The notes under the pieces were generated by a model. That model was not told where the DNA came from. It ran no database searches and saw nothing but the letters and a program-made list of their open reading frames with translations. Below are positions 49,278-49,612 of a DNA stretch of 49,612 bases, piece by piece. The translations under genes were made by a program, and so were the position numbers. Position 1 is the first letter of the stretch, and each line of letters begins with the position of its first letter. Source of the DNA: Maricaulis sp. (GTDB lineage: Bacteria > Pseudomonadota > Alphaproteobacteria > Caulobacterales > Maricaulaceae); assembly GCF_030149425.1 (NCBI RefSeq), contig NZ_JASBRQ010000077.1, forward strand, positions 1-49,612, written 5' to 3'.

Positions 49278-49612
<335 letters not shown>

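Overview
The window is GC-rich alphaproteobacterial chromosome, densely coding on both strands. It carries a MipZ division-site ATPase, a SpmX-type polarity protein (degenerate phage-lysozyme domain, acidic linker, two C-terminal membrane spans) and a FliN-like flagellar switch protein. Together these point to a dimorphic, stalked relative of Caulobacter, most likely a marine Maricaulis/Hyphomonas-type organism. That placement is inferred from gene content only. There is one tRNA gene (Leu, anticodon GAG). I found no rRNA, CRISPR array or intact insertion sequence.

Layout. 1-4.1 kb is a plus-strand operon, pyrB - catalytically dead dihydroorotase - plsY - dprA, with 4-base overlaps or very short gaps. 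4.1-6.4 kb (minus) holds a SPOR lipoprotein, mipZ, a membrane J-domain protein and a small protein. 6.5-10.2 kb holds panC, a glutamine cyclotransferase, a DUF1489 protein, a membrane protein and a JmjC/cupin-like protein. 10.5-13.1 kb (plus) holds a soluble globin-coupled chemoreceptor followed at once by a BLUF blue-light sensor, then a helix-turn-helix regulator. 13-30 kb (minus) holds the leucine/isovalerate pathway, but spread out: isovaleryl-CoA dehydrogenase, MCC beta, methylglutaconyl-CoA hydratase and MCC alpha in pathway-like order. They are separated by lipoproteins, paralogous small membrane proteins, a SOUL protein, a quinone reductase and an inserted plus-strand block that ends with a cNMP-domain patatin. 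30-35.7 kb (minus) holds spmX, a Kelch protein, mgtE and a dienelactone hydrolase. 35.8-36.9 kb is a lower-GC pocket next to tRNA-Leu, bounded by a 12-base copy of the tRNA 3' end. 37-49.6 kb holds fliN-like, lipB, membrane proteins, pccA, a K+-channel-like protein, a beta-lactamase-family hydrolase divergent from a 7TM-LytTR regulator, a YncE-like propeller, a fatty-acid desaturase, an HTH/membrane pair and the end of pccB.

How the genes fit together. The four leucine-pathway genes plus pccA/pccB would feed branched-chain acyl-CoA and propionyl-CoA into central metabolism. mipZ and spmX belong to the cell-cycle and polarity machinery. The globin chemoreceptor with the BLUF protein looks like an oxygen plus blue-light behavioural module. 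The window is also notable for very tight convergent gene ends: four pairs share a single CTAG that supplies TAG to both strands.
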